DNA from: Planctomycetota bacterium
GTDB taxonomy: Bacteria > Planctomycetota > UBA1135 > GCA-002686595
Assembly (NCBI GenBank): GCA_016712565.1
Contig: JADJQU010000010.1
Location: 148,000 to 211,999, forward strand
Length of the DNA stretch: 64,000 nt
Direction: 5' to 3'
Shown: positions 25,572 through 35,555 of the stretch, in pieces
Layout of the letters: each line of letters begins with the position of its first letter
Position numbering within the stretch: position 1 is the first letter of the stretch
The notes under the pieces: model-generated
Told to the model about the DNA's origin: nothing
Databases searched by the model: none
The model's input: the letters and a program-made list of their open reading frames with translations, nothing else
Program-made: the position numbers and the translations under genes

Positions 25572-27176
25572 TCAGTTGGCTCCGACGCCCGGCGCGTGCG
25601 GGGTCACGCCCGAGGTACGGTCGATCTCGATGTTGCGAGCATTCGCCGTCCGCGTGCGGGACTTGGTGTAGAGGTGGAAAAGCTTCTGCTCGAACGGGAA
25701 GGAGTAGTTCGCGTTCTTCAAACGCCAGCCCGCGATCTCCTTCATCAGGCCGCGCACGGCGCCCGAACCCTCGCTGGCCAGGCCGTCGTAGAAGGTGGAA
25801 GTCACTCCGTAGCGCTTCCACAGCCGGAACACGTCCATGGGCAGGCGGATGTCGTCGACGGTCAGCTTGTACTCCAGGCAGGCCCCCCACTGCTCGAGGG
25901 TCTGGGGCGGGCGGTAGCCCAGGCGGACCGCCGTGTCGTAGTCCTCGGTGCCCGGGATCGGCCGGAAGGGAAAGATGTCCGAGGCCGAGCGCGGGAAGCG
26001 GTACTTCATCTCCGCCGCCAGGCGAATGGTCTCCAGCATCGATTCCCGCGATTCGCCGGGGTAGCCGATGATCCAGGAGCATCCCGACTGCAGGCCGCGC
26101 TTGGCCAGCCGCGTCAGGGCGATCTCGATGTCGGGGATCGCGATCTGCTTCTTGATGCGGTCCTGCTGGTCCTTGGAGCCCGCCTCGGCGCCCAGGGCCG
26201 CCATGTGCATCTTGGACTCGGCCACCAGGTCCAGGGACGCTTCCTTGTAGCGGGCGATGGTCTCGATCTCGTAGGTGGCGTTCCACCAGAAGGGCGAGCC
26301 GGCCTTGATCAGCTCGGTGCAGAACTCGTTGGAGCGCTTCTCCGCCACGCCGAAGTTGGCGTCCTGGAAGCGCAGCACGTTGAACTTGAAGCGGTCGTGC
26401 ACGGCCAGCACGCGCTCGGCGAGCTGCTTGCCGGGAATCGCCTTCCAGCGCCGCTCGGTCACCATCGGCGAGCAGCAGAACGTGCACGGTTCCGGGCAGC
26501 CGTAGGACGAGTAATAGGAGAAGCCGCGCATCTGCGCCGTGGGCGGCATGCCCCACGGATCGGGATAGCGATGGCGCACCTTCATCTTGCCCGTGTCGTT
26601 CTGGCGCTCGACGTAGCGCTCGAACTCCAGGAGGTGCCAGGGCACGTCGGGGATCTGGTCGAAACCCACGACCGCGCGGTGCGGGGTCATGACCATGCGG
26701 CCGTCGCGCTGGACGGCGAGACCGGGCACCGTGGCGAGGTCCACGCCGCTGTCCAGGGCCTGGACCACTTCCCAGAAGGTGATCTCCCCCTGCCCCAGGC
26801 CCACGGCGTCGGCGATGCCGGCGTCCAGGTACAGCTCGGGCCGCACGCTCGGGAACCAGCCGCCCCACACAATCGGGAGCTTGGGGAAGCGCTGGCGCAC
26901 CATGCGCGCCACCTCGGCCCCGTGGGTGATCTGGTAGCCCAGGATGCAGGAGCTGGCGAAGAGCAGGGCGCCGTCACAGGCCTCCACGATCCGACGCTCG
27001 TAGTCGTCGTGGATCATGGCGTCGATCAGGACCACCTCGTACCCCTCCCGGTCCGGGATCGCCGCGATCTGCAGGAGCTCCAGCGGCGTCAAATCCGCCG
27101 ACACGCGAACGCCCTGGGCAGGGTCGGCGCGGTGCGGCAGGAACAGGACGAGGCGGCGCTTCTGGCGCTGGATCAT
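25572..27176 (-). CDS. B12-binding radical SAM protein (first of a tandem pair)
   Basis: 534 residues from the ATG at 27176, chosen because it matches the M-I-Q start of the downstream paralogue and lies after a TAGAGT box. B12-binding half: L-T-P-L-E-L-L-Q-I-A-A, V-V-L-I-D-A-M-I. The 4Fe-4S motif is Y-G-C-P-E-P-C-T-F-C-C-S-P. The two proteins align almost end to end, so this is a tandem duplication kept for two related steps or for heterodimer formation. The C-terminus has an extra ~20 residues (T-S-G-V-T-P-H-A-P-G-V-G-A-N). Inferred cytosolic and oxygen-sensitive. Confidence 0.88.
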   Translation of the reverse strand: MIQRQKRRLVLFLPHRADPAQGVRVSADLTPLELLQIAAIPDREGYEVVLIDAMIHDDYERRIVEACDGALLFASSCILGYQITHGAEVARMVRQRFPKLPIVWGGWFPSVRPELYLDAGIADAVGLGQGEITFWEVVQALDSGVDLATVPGLAVQRDGRMVMTPHRAVVGFDQIPDVPWHLLEFERYVERQNDTGKMKVRHRYPDPWGMPPTAQMRGFSYYSSYGCPEPCTFCCSPMVTERRWKAIPGKQLAERVLAVHDRFKFNVLRFQDANFGVAEKRSNEFCTELIKAGSPFWWNATYEIETIARYKEASLDLVAESKMHMAALGAEAGSKDQQDRIKKQIAIPDIEIALTRLAKRGLQSGCSWIIGYPGESRESMLETIRLAAEMKYRFPRSASDIFPFRPIPGTEDYDTAVRLGYRPPQTLEQWGACLEYKLTVDDIRLPMDVFRLWKRYGVTSTFYDGLASEGSGAVRGLMKEIAGWRLKNANYSFPFEQKLFHLYTKSRTRTANARNIEIDRTSGVTPHAPGVGAN

Positions 27177-27225
27177 GGAGGCGGTCAGGGTGGGCTGCGG
27201 AGGCCAGGCCGGGGCGCGGCGCCAT

Positions 27226-27231
27226 ACTCTA
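27226..27231 (-). promoter_or_regulatory. -10-like TAGAGT
   Basis: TAGAGT on the minus strand, 49 bases before the ATG at 27176; likely promoter of the radical SAM operon. Confidence 0.4.
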
Positions 27232-27387
27232 CCGCGCACGGAAGATCCGCGCCGGTGAACCCCCGTGCCCCCCGTCCATTCCCCCTATCGGCCCGGGCAT
27301 GGTCCGCCATGGGGCCAAGGGGGGTGGCAGCGAGGAAATCCGGGGTCTTGCAGGGCATCGATAGTGTACCCGAAGGGTGTTTGCGAC

Positions 27388-27424
27388 GGGGGAAGCCCCC
27401 ATCGGGGGCCTGGGGGGTTCGGGG
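27388..27424. other. G/C-run region with alternative hairpins and a possible G-quadruplex
   Basis: GGGGG-aag-CCCCC-atc-GGGGG (27388-27408) can fold in two mutually exclusive ways. With GGGGGG (27412-27417) and GGGG (27421-27424) there are four G-runs on the plus strand. This sits in the ~430-base divergent gap between the radical SAM operon and the YwiC-like gene; I see no gene in that gap. Confidence 0.5.
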
Positions 27425-27586
27425 ATCTCGGACGCCCCCCGGCGACCCCGGGGGGGCCGCGACCGTTCCCCGACCCTCCCGGGTCTCCGAGCGGGTCGGC
27501 CCGGCCCCCTTGGCCTGGGGGAGCCCATGGGACGGGCGGCCCGGTTCCGCCGGCGGCCGCCGATCCGCTCCCGGCAGCGTCCGTGC

Positions 27587-27592
27587 TAGGGT
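27587..27592 (+). promoter_or_regulatory. -10-like TAGGGT (extended TGC)
   Basis: CGTGC-TAGGGT, 12 bases before the ATG at 27605; no Shine-Dalgarno sequence lies between. Confidence 0.5.
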
Positions 27593-27604
27593 CGCCGATT
27601 CAAC

Positions 27605-28240
27605 ATGGCCGGGCAGGTGCGAAGGCTCAGGGCGCCGGATCCGGCGCGGGCCCATGGGGCGTGGGTGTACTTGGGCGTCTCGATCCTCGCGGGGGTGCTG
27701 AGCTCGGCGCGTTTCGACATGTTCACGGCCCTTTGCGGAGGCACGGCCTTCCTCGGAGTGTTCGTGGGCGCCAGTTCCCTGGCGCGCTCTCCGCGGCCGT
27801 CGTGGGTTCGTTTCGCCCTCGGTGCGGCCATCGTGGCCGCCTCGGCAGCCGGCGGCGTCCTGTCGGGCGCCGACCCGCGGTTCCTCCTGTACGGGACCAT
27901 CGCCGTGTTCCCCGCCGGGGCCGCCGCGTGGTTCGCCCTGCGGCACGGATTTCAATCCGCCCCGGCCCTGAGCTTCGCCGTGGTCAGCCTGGTGGTCGCC
28001 GCCCCCGCCGCCCTGTGCGCCGGCGGCGCCCCCCACAGCCTGGGTCTGCTGCTCCTCGGCCTCCTGGCGCCGTTCTTCGCCTGGAGGACCTGGTGCACTC
28101 GCAAGGCCCTGCGCTCGGAGTCCGGCTGGACCCGGGAAAAGCTGCGGGCCCTCGGCTCTCGCGAGGCGGCCATCGCCCTCTGCTGGACGGCCCTGGCCGT
28201 GGTGCTGGTGCACCTCGCCGCCAGGACGGCCTTCGGCTGA
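27605..28240 (+). CDS. YwiC-like polytopic membrane protein
   Basis: 211 residues with about six hydrophobic segments. The early motif A-R-A-H-G-A-W-V-Y-L-G matches the H-G-A-W signature of the YwiC-like family (PF14256), inner membrane proteins of unknown function. A second conserved-looking patch is W-T-R-E-K-L-R-A-L-G-S-R-E-A-A-I-A before the last helix. It is a lone gene facing away from the radical SAM operon and convergent with the gamma-glutamyltransferase gene. Family assignment rests on the N-terminal motif and topology only. Confidence 0.7.
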   Translation: MAGQVRRLRAPDPARAHGAWVYLGVSILAGVLSSARFDMFTALCGGTAFLGVFVGASSLARSPRPSWVRFALGAAIVAASAAGGVLSGADPRFLLYGTIAVFPAGAAAWFALRHGFQSAPALSFAVVSLVVAAPAALCAGGAPHSLGLLLLGLLAPFFAWRTWCTRKALRSESGWTREKLRALGSREAAIALCWTALAVVLVHLAARTAFG

Positions 28241-28272
28241 GTCCCGCGGCCGCGACCAGGGCGCGGGGACCG

Positions 28273-30023
<1,751 letters not shown>

Positions 30024-30027
<4 letters not shown>

Positions 30028-30644
30028 CCGTGGCCCTTGGGCTTGGCGGGCGCCATCAACCGATCGGTGGAGGCAATCGCCATGGCCGACAACAGGAACG
30101 TGATGTGGATCACGGTCTGGGCCACGAGCACCTTGTAGTCGAGGTTCGCGGCGTTGATGAACGACTTCAGGAGGTGGATCGAGCTGATGCCCACGATCGC
30201 CGTGGCCAGCTTGACCTTCAGGACCGAGGCGTTGACGTGGCTCAGCCACTCGGGCTGATCGGGGTGCCCCTCCAGGTTCATGCGCGAAACGAAGGTCTCG
30301 TAGCCGCCGATGATCACCATGATCAGCAGGTTCGAGATCATGACCACGTCGATCAGGCCCAGCACCACGAGCATGATCAGGGTCTCGCTGAGCATGTCCT
30401 CGGGGCTCTTGTAGCCGGCGCTGGCCACCAGGATGCGGCGCGCCTCCTCGCTGCCGAAGGCCGCTTCGATCAAGTGCACCAGCTCCACCCAGAAATGGAA
30501 GACGTAGACGCACTGGGCCAGGATCAGCCCCAGGTACAGGGGCAGCTGCAGCCAGCGCGAGACGAAGATCAGCCGGGGCAGAGGTCTCAGGTGCGGGCCG
30601 ATCCTGGAATCGGGCCGTGCTTGCGGATCGGGGGGCTGGGCCAT
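30024..30644 (-). CDS. YqhA-family (UPF0114) membrane protein
   Basis: 206 residues with four hydrophobic helices. Family landmarks: S-R-W-L-Q-L-P-L-Y-L-G-L near the N-terminus, I-D-V-V-M-I-S-N-L-L-I-M-V-I-I-G-G-Y-E in the middle and K-V-K-L-A-T-A-I-V-G-I-S-S-I-H-L-L-K-S-F later. YqhA proteins are inner-membrane proteins of unknown function, in some bacteria tied to stress or light signalling. It is followed with overlap by gamma-glutamyltransferase, an unusual partner. A TACAAT box lies 47 bases upstream. Confidence 0.88.
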
Positions 30645-30691
30645 GGACGCTGGGGTTCGGCGGAGCGAGCGCTGCGGGTGCGGGGTCGGAA

Positions 30692-30697
30692 ATTGTA
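30692..30697 (-). promoter_or_regulatory. -10-like TACAAT
   Basis: TACAAT on the minus strand, 47 bases before the ATG at 30644; the closest match to the textbook -10 in the window. Confidence 0.45.
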
Positions 30698-30765
30698 GGG
30701 AGCGATCGCCGCGGCTGACGGCCCCGAGATCCGGCGGCCCCCGACCCGGGCGATCCGGCCCCGAA

Positions 30766-31044
30766 TCAGCGCCGCGGGGAGGGCTCCGCCGCTCCCGCCG
30801 CTCCCGCCGGCCCCGCTCCTCCCACCGGCCCGGCGGAATCGGCCGGGTCGGTCCCCCCCCGGGGACGCGACAAGCCGCCCGGCACCCGCTCGTGGGCGCG
30901 CATGGCGCGCCAGGCGAACACCATCCAGACCACCGTCACGGCGAGCTCCGCCAGCGTTTCCAACAGGGCGTTGGATTGTCGGATCGACTCCAGCGAGCCC
31001 CGGCTCCCGGGCGGCACGAATTGGATCAGCGCGAGGAGGTGCAC
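30766..31044 (-). CDS. Small membrane protein with W-R-A-M-R-A-H-E-R motif (copy 2)
   Basis: 92 residues from GTG, 4 bases after the stop of the preceding small gene. One hydrophobic segment near residues 30-46 (L-A-V-T-V-V-W-M-V-F-A-W) leads into W-R-A-M-R-A-H-E-R, identical to the core of the upstream 53-residue protein. The C-terminal 40 residues are Gly/Pro/Ala-rich and probably disordered. Its position directly behind a kinase gene suggests a membrane accessory of that kinase. I know no assigned function. Confidence 0.7.
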   Translation of the reverse strand: MHLLALIQFVPPGSRGSLESIRQSNALLETLAELAVTVVWMVFAWRAMRAHERVPGGLSRPRGGTDPADSAGPVGGAGPAGAAGAAEPSPRR

Positions 31045-31048
31045 GGGG

Positions 31049-31210
31049 CTACTCCGGCAGGCGGCGCTCGAGGGTCTCGGCGATGCGCTCGTGGGCGCGC
31101 ATCGCGCGCCAGCCGACCACCATCCAGTAGATGGTCGTGGCCAGGGTGAACAGGGCGGTCAGAACCACCCAGAACATGCCCGCGTTTTGACTGAACTCGA
31201 CGTTGCCCAT
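31049..31210 (-). CDS. Tiny membrane protein with W-R-A-M-R-A-H-E-R motif (copy 1)
   Basis: 53 residues, short enough to be missed by automatic calling: M-G-N-V-E-F-S-Q-N-A-G, one membrane helix (about 12-33), then W-R-A-M-R-A-H-E-R-I-A-E-T-L-E-R-R-L-P-E. The I-Y-W-M-V-V-G-W-R-A-M-R-A-H-E-R block is shared with the next gene. It lies 16 bases after the kinase stop and 4 bases before the next start, so it sits inside one operon. Coding potential is supported by this shared motif and the tight spacing. The short charged tail would face the cytoplasm or periplasm, depending on orientation. Confidence 0.72.
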   Translation of the reverse strand: MGNVEFSQNAGMFWVVLTALFTLATTIYWMVVGWRAMRAHERIAETLERRLPE

Positions 31211-31226
31211 GAAGTTGACTCCTGAT

Positions 31227-32429
31227 TCAGAAATGACTGAGGATGGCGAGGATTGCGAACAGGGTCGCGAGCACCTGCAGGACGATCACGGCGATCAACG
31301 GCCCCGGCAGTTTCTCGCGTCCCCGGGGCGGACGGGCGGCCCGGGCGGGGCGCGCGGCGCTTTCGCTCTCCGTGCTCCGCGGCGCGGGCAGAGGCGCCTG
31401 TGGAGGAATCGGCGGCACGGCGGGCGCCTGTCCCACGGGCACGGGGCCGGCCGCGCCGGGAATGGAGGCGCGACTGATGGGCTCGACGTCGTCGCGCACG
31501 TCGCTGGCGTGCTGATAGCGCAGGCTGGGTTCCTTGTCGAGCGTGCGCAGCACGACCTCGTCCAGGCGCACGTCGATCACGACCTTCTTGGAGGGCGGCG
31601 CGAAGCGGCCCAGGGGCAGCTCGCCGGTGAGCAGCTCGTAGAACACGACCCCCAAGGCGTAGATGTCCGCGCGGTGGTCCACCTCCAGGGGCTTCTCCCA
31701 CTGCTCGGGAGCCATGTAGTGGGGCGTGCCCATGACCTGGCTCGAGCGCGTCAACAGGGGACTCTGCGGCTCGGGTCCCACCACCTTCGACAGGCCGAAG
31801 TCGAGCACCTTCACGCGGCCCGCGCGCTCCACCAGGATGTTCTCGGGCTTGATGTCGCGGTGCACGACGCCGTGGTCGTGGGCGAACTGCAGCACCTCGC
31901 AGATCTGCATCACGAGCTTGAGCGCCGCGGCGGAGTCGACCGACTTGGCACGGATCATCTGGCGCAGGCTGACGCCGTCGACGAACTCCATCACGAAGTA
32001 GAAGAAAGGGCCGGCCTGGCCGAAGTCGTGCACGGCGACGAGGCCAGGATGCGAGAGCGACGCCAACGTGCGCGCCTCCCGCTGGAAGCGCTCCGCGAAG
32101 CCGGGTTCTCCGGCAATCTCCGCGTGCAGGACCTTCAGTGCCACAGGCCGGCCCAGGCTCTTCTGCGTCGCCCGATACACCGCGCCCATGCCGCCGACCG
32201 CGATCAGCGATTCGATGGACAGCGCGGGAAAGTGCGGCGCCAGCTGTTCGGTCGTCGGCGGCTCGGGCCGGCGCGACGGGATCTGGGTGATCACGACTTC
32301 GGGCATCGATCCGCCCGCCGGCGCGGGGCCCGCCGCGGCCGCCGCCCCCATCAGGCACAGGGGGCACAGGCCCTGGGGGCTCTCCGGGGCCAGAACGCGT
32401 CCACAGCGAGGGCAGGCTTGGGGGCTCAT
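31227..32429 (-). CDS. Ser/Thr protein kinase with zinc ribbon and C-terminal tail anchor
   Basis: 400 residues. A zinc ribbon, C-P-R-C-G (6-10) with C-P-L-C (22-25), opens the protein. The kinase domain spans about 70-335: glycine loop I-A-V-G-G-M-G-A-V-Y, Lys99, H-R-D (190-192), D-F-G (210-212), A-P-E (241-243), all intact, so it should be active. A Pro/Ala/Arg linker leads to a C-terminal membrane helix (about 377-397). The ATG at 32429 starts exactly at the ribbon; the longer open frame upstream is a shadow. Two small membrane proteins follow in the operon and may be targets or regulators. A PASTA-like gene is divergent to it. Confidence 0.9.
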   Translation of the reverse strand: MSPQACPRCGRVLAPESPQGLCPLCLMGAAAAAGPAPAGGSMPEVVITQIPSRRPEPPTTEQLAPHFPALSIESLIAVGGMGAVYRATQKSLGRPVALKVLHAEIAGEPGFAERFQREARTLASLSHPGLVAVHDFGQAGPFFYFVMEFVDGVSLRQMIRAKSVDSAAALKLVMQICEVLQFAHDHGVVHRDIKPENILVERAGRVKVLDFGLSKVVGPEPQSPLLTRSSQVMGTPHYMAPEQWEKPLEVDHRADIYALGVVFYELLTGELPLGRFAPPSKKVVIDVRLDEVVLRTLDKEPSLRYQHASDVRDDVEPISRASIPGAAGPVPVGQAPAVPPIPPQAPLPAPRSTESESAARPARAARPPRGREKLPGPLIAVIVLQVLATLFAILAILSHF

Positions 32430-32463
32430 GGGGTTCGCGGACAAGAAAAGCGACCGCCCAGGG

Positions 32464-32469
32464 AGGTTA
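32464..32469 (-). promoter_or_regulatory. -10-like TAACCT
   Basis: TAACCT on the minus strand, 34 bases before the kinase ATG. Confidence 0.4.
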
Positions 32470-32528
32470 CAGCCCAGCCCTGGGAAGTTCGCCGGGGGAC
32501 GAACTGGACCGCGGCCTCCGGGCGCGGC

Positions 32529-32534
32529 TAGAGT
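32529..32534 (+). promoter_or_regulatory. -10-like TAGAGT followed by a Shine-Dalgarno
   Basis: GC-TAGAGT lies 33 bases before the ATG at 32568, and GGAGGA (32557-32562) sits 5 bases before that ATG. This is one of the few starts here with a clear ribosome binding site. Confidence 0.5.
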
Positions 32535-32567
32535 CGCGACGGCCCATTCCCGGCCCGGAGGAAACCC

Positions 32568-33005
32568 ATGTCGCTCGCCAAGCACTGGATTCGGTGGTTG
32601 CTCGTCGCCTTGCTCGCCTACACCGTCGCGAACGCGGCGCCGCAGGGTCCCCCGGCACTCACGCGGGCTCCCAGATTCCCGGAGTTCCGCGGGCAAACTC
32701 TGGCCGACGCCGTAGCCGACTGGACCGTGTTCCAGGGGCATCCGATCGGATTCGCCATTGCACCGGACGCCCCGGTGCAGCGGATCACCAACGTCAAGCA
32801 GCTCAGCCTGGTCATCGCTCGCAACCACAACGACTCGCTTCCCAATCGCGAATTGCAGGCGGGAGAGTTGATCGGTGTGGTCGTCTATCCAGTCAAGCAG
32901 GTGTTGGACGGATGCACGCTCTGGATAGCCCTCGCGGCTCTACTGGGCATGCTGCTGGGCGCGCTGCTGGGTTGGAACGTCGGAAAGCGACGCAGTCCCT
33001 TGTAG
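32568..33005 (+). CDS. Small envelope protein, possibly PASTA-like
   Basis: 145 residues, with an N-terminal signal/anchor (about 8-24) and a C-terminal membrane helix with repeated glycine spacing (L-G-M-L-L-G-A-L-L-G-W-N-V-G). Between them, F-R-G-Q-T-L-A-D-A-V and L-Q-A-G-E-L-I-G-V-V-V-Y-P resemble the start and end of a PASTA domain. PASTA domains normally form the extracellular sensor of bacterial Ser/Thr kinases; here the domain would be on its own, between two kinase genes. The assignment is an inference from motif spacing and context. It has a good ribosome binding site. Confidence 0.65.
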   Translation: MSLAKHWIRWLLVALLAYTVANAAPQGPPALTRAPRFPEFRGQTLADAVADWTVFQGHPIGFAIAPDAPVQRITNVKQLSLVIARNHNDSLPNRELQAGELIGVVVYPVKQVLDGCTLWIALAALLGMLLGALLGWNVGKRRSPL

Positions 33006-33022
33006 CCTGTCGGCGAGGAGGG

Positions 33023-35551
33023 TCAGTCCGAGCTCGGCCGGCAATCCCGCGCCACGCGCAGTCCGCGCAGGGGCTGGACCGAGTGTTCCGTGTCCGAATA
33101 CCGGAAGGCAGGCCGGAAGGTCTCCGTGTTGCCGTTGCGCGGTCCGAAGTAGAAGCAGCCGCCGCGGATCACCCGCAGGGGGATCCCCGGCGATTCGTCG
33201 CGCTCGGTCGATGGACCGGCGATGGGGTCGACGGCGTAGAGATCGGAACACCACTCCCCCACGTTGCTTAGCATGTCGTGCAGTCCGAATCCGTTGGGCA
33301 GGAAGGTGCCCACGGGGGCGTGCTTGGAAAATCCGTCGTTCCACGCCGCGGGCGGAGTGGCGGCCTCGCGGCGCGCGGATTCGTCGAGCAGGTTCTCCCG
33401 GCCCTCGAGCCCTCCGACGTCGTCACCCCAGGGGTAGGCGCTGCGGGCCCCCGCCCGGGCGGCGAACTCCCATTCGGCTTCGGTCAGAAGGCGCAGGTCC
33501 AGTCGCGCCGCGAACAGGCCGGCGGCCCCCCAGTCGAGACTCTCCACGGGATGCAGCAGCGTGAACGAGCCGCGCGCCTGATTCTCGGGCCGATAGCGCG
33601 AGGGATTGCTCCCCATGGTCCGCAGCCACTGCCCTTGCGTCACCTCGTGCTTGGCCACGAACAGCGGGGAGATGCGGACCGAATGCAGGGGCTCCCTGGC
33701 CGTCACGCCGCGACCCCGCTGGTCCTCCGGGGATCCCATCTCGAACGTCCCGCCCGTGAGCAGCACGAGCACGATCCCATCCTCGGCCCGCGGCACCCGG
33801 GCCCCGCCGCCGCCCGCGACCGGCCGCTCGCCGCTGGCGACGTGCCAGAACTCGAACAGCCCCTCGGGGTTCTTCCCCAGGGGCACGAGGCCGATCTGCG
33901 GCACGAGCGGCTCGGCGCCCAGCGCCCCCGAGGCGTTGACTTCGGCGCAAACCTCGGCCCACAACTGCGCCGGCTCGCGCAGGGACAGCCGATCCAGGCC
34001 CGCGGCGAACTCCCGGCGACGGGCCACCTCGACCCGTTCGGCGCCCAGCGCGCCCAGACGCGTGAGGTGCAGGCCCAGCGTGCCGGCCACCTCGGCCTCG
34101 CGTCCGATTTCGGAGTGCGGCAGGCCGCGCAGCTCTTCCAGCCATCCGCGAAAACTCGACTCGCGGGCCAGCAGTTCGTCGGCGGCGCCGATCCAGCTGT
34201 CGAATCGCGGGAGCTCGCGCGGCGTCGCCGGGTGGAGCGCCCTGGCTTCGTCCAGGAGCCCCGCGATGAGCAGGCCGTCGTCCGCCAGGCGCTGGGCGCG
34301 CTGCTCGTCGCGCCAGGCCGACCGCATGACTGACGCAAAGAGCGAGCCGAGCACGACGAGCACCACGGCCGCTATCGCGCCGAGTCGGAACGTCTGCCGG
34401 TTGCGCTCGTACAGGAGCCTCAGGGCATAGCCGACGGTCGGCGGGTGCGCACCCACGGGCCGGCGGCCGAGGTACGCCTCGAGGTCGCGCGCCAGGGCCG
34501 GCATGTCGGGATAGCGCTCCGCCGAATCGCGGGCCATCGCCTTGCGCACGATGTCGACCAGCTCCAAGGGAGCCCCGGGGGCGACGGCTGAAAGCTCCTT
34601 GGGGGGGCCGTCGAGCACCAGACTCCACACCGCCCGAGGTGAGAGCGCGCCGCTCTCCGGCGCGTAGGGAGGGCGCGCGGCCAGCAGGTGGTAGAGCAAC
34701 GCGCCCACGGAGTACACGTCCGACCGCCCATCCACGTGTTCCGTGTCCCCGCGCGCCTGCTCCGGGGACATGTAGTGGGGCGTGCCCACCACATCGCCGT
34801 CCATGGTGACCAGCGGCGAATCCGGCGCCTCCTGCTTGAGCTTCGAGCGATCCGTGCGCACGGCGCTCGACGCCGGGACCGCCGGATCGCTGATGCGCAG
34901 ATCGTGGGTCTCCTTGCGGCCCAGGACGCGGGCCAGCCCCCAGTCCATGACGTAGGTCTCGCCGAAGCGGCCCACGCGCACGTTGCCCGGCTTGACGTCG
35001 CGGTGGATCACGCCGCGGGCGTGGGCATAGGACAGGGCCTCGCAGACCTTGAGCACGATCGCCAGGGCCCTGGGAAGCGTCCAGCCCCGCTCCGCGCCGT
35101 GGACGAAGCTGATGATTTCGCCGAAGTCCGCCCCACGGATGAGCGGCATGGTGAAGAACGGCTGGCCCTCGGCGTCGATCGACAACTCGTGGACCGGCAC
35201 GATCGACGGGTGGTGGAGTTGGCCGGTGACCTGGGCCTCTTCGAGAAACCGCGCCAGAAGGCGCGCGCGCTGTCCCTCCGGCAGCGAGGCGGCGTCGCGC
35301 CGCAGCACCTTCATCGCCAGGTCCCGTCCCAGATCCTGGTCCTGGACTCGCAGGATCTCCTTTATCTCGCCGGACCCGATGAGGTCGCGCGTCTGGTGAC
35401 GGGCGCCCGCGGCCCGGTGGAGTTCCAGGCGGCGCAGCAGGTCCGAGACTCCGGAACCCGGCAGCACGGAGGCCACGGGCTCGGGCGAGGGCTCGCCGCG
35501 TCGCGGAGCGAGCGTCTCGTGGTCCCGCGCGGCTTTGGGGTCCTCGCTCAT
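33023..35551 (-). CDS. Ser/Thr kinase fused to an FGE-sulfatase domain
   Basis: 842 residues. The kinase domain lies at about 52-370: Lys81 (A-M-K), H-R-D (183-185), then D-W-G (203-205) instead of D-F-G, a change common in planctomycete kinases, and S-P-E-Q. One membrane helix is at about 389-407. After a coiled, Arg-rich region a formylglycine-generating-enzyme/SUMF1-like domain covers about 591-838 (G-G-T-F-E-M-G-S-P, L-L-T-E-A-E-W-E-F-A-A-R-A-G, N-V-G-E-W-C-S-D, R-V-I-R-G-G-C). The kinase is thus cytosolic and the FGE-like part extracytoplasmic, probably a ligand-binding rather than enzymatic module. It follows its ECF sigma gene by 4 bases, which suggests that the kinase controls that sigma factor. 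Confidence 0.9.
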   Translation of the reverse strand: MSEDPKAARDHETLAPRRGEPSPEPVASVLPGSGVSDLLRRLELHRAAGARHQTRDLIGSGEIKEILRVQDQDLGRDLAMKVLRRDAASLPEGQRARLLARFLEEAQVTGQLHHPSIVPVHELSIDAEGQPFFTMPLIRGADFGEIISFVHGAERGWTLPRALAIVLKVCEALSYAHARGVIHRDVKPGNVRVGRFGETYVMDWGLARVLGRKETHDLRISDPAVPASSAVRTDRSKLKQEAPDSPLVTMDGDVVGTPHYMSPEQARGDTEHVDGRSDVYSVGALLYHLLAARPPYAPESGALSPRAVWSLVLDGPPKELSAVAPGAPLELVDIVRKAMARDSAERYPDMPALARDLEAYLGRRPVGAHPPTVGYALRLLYERNRQTFRLGAIAAVVLVVLGSLFASVMRSAWRDEQRAQRLADDGLLIAGLLDEARALHPATPRELPRFDSWIGAADELLARESSFRGWLEELRGLPHSEIGREAEVAGTLGLHLTRLGALGAERVEVARRREFAAGLDRLSLREPAQLWAEVCAEVNASGALGAEPLVPQIGLVPLGKNPEGLFEFWHVASGERPVAGGGGARVPRAEDGIVLVLLTGGTFEMGSPEDQRGRGVTAREPLHSVRISPLFVAKHEVTQGQWLRTMGSNPSRYRPENQARGSFTLLHPVESLDWGAAGLFAARLDLRLLTEAEWEFAARAGARSAYPWGDDVGGLEGRENLLDESARREAATPPAAWNDGFSKHAPVGTFLPNGFGLHDMLSNVGEWCSDLYAVDPIAGPSTERDESPGIPLRVIRGGCFYFGPRNGNTETFRPAFRYSDTEHSVQPLRGLRVARDCRPSSD

Positions 35552-35555
35552 GCAC

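Noticed and set aside
33023..35551. Treating the FGE-like domain as an active sulfatase-maturing enzyme
   Set aside because: It is a kinase extension outside the membrane; family experience with planctomycete kinases favours a sensor use, and I cannot confirm the catalytic Cys pair.
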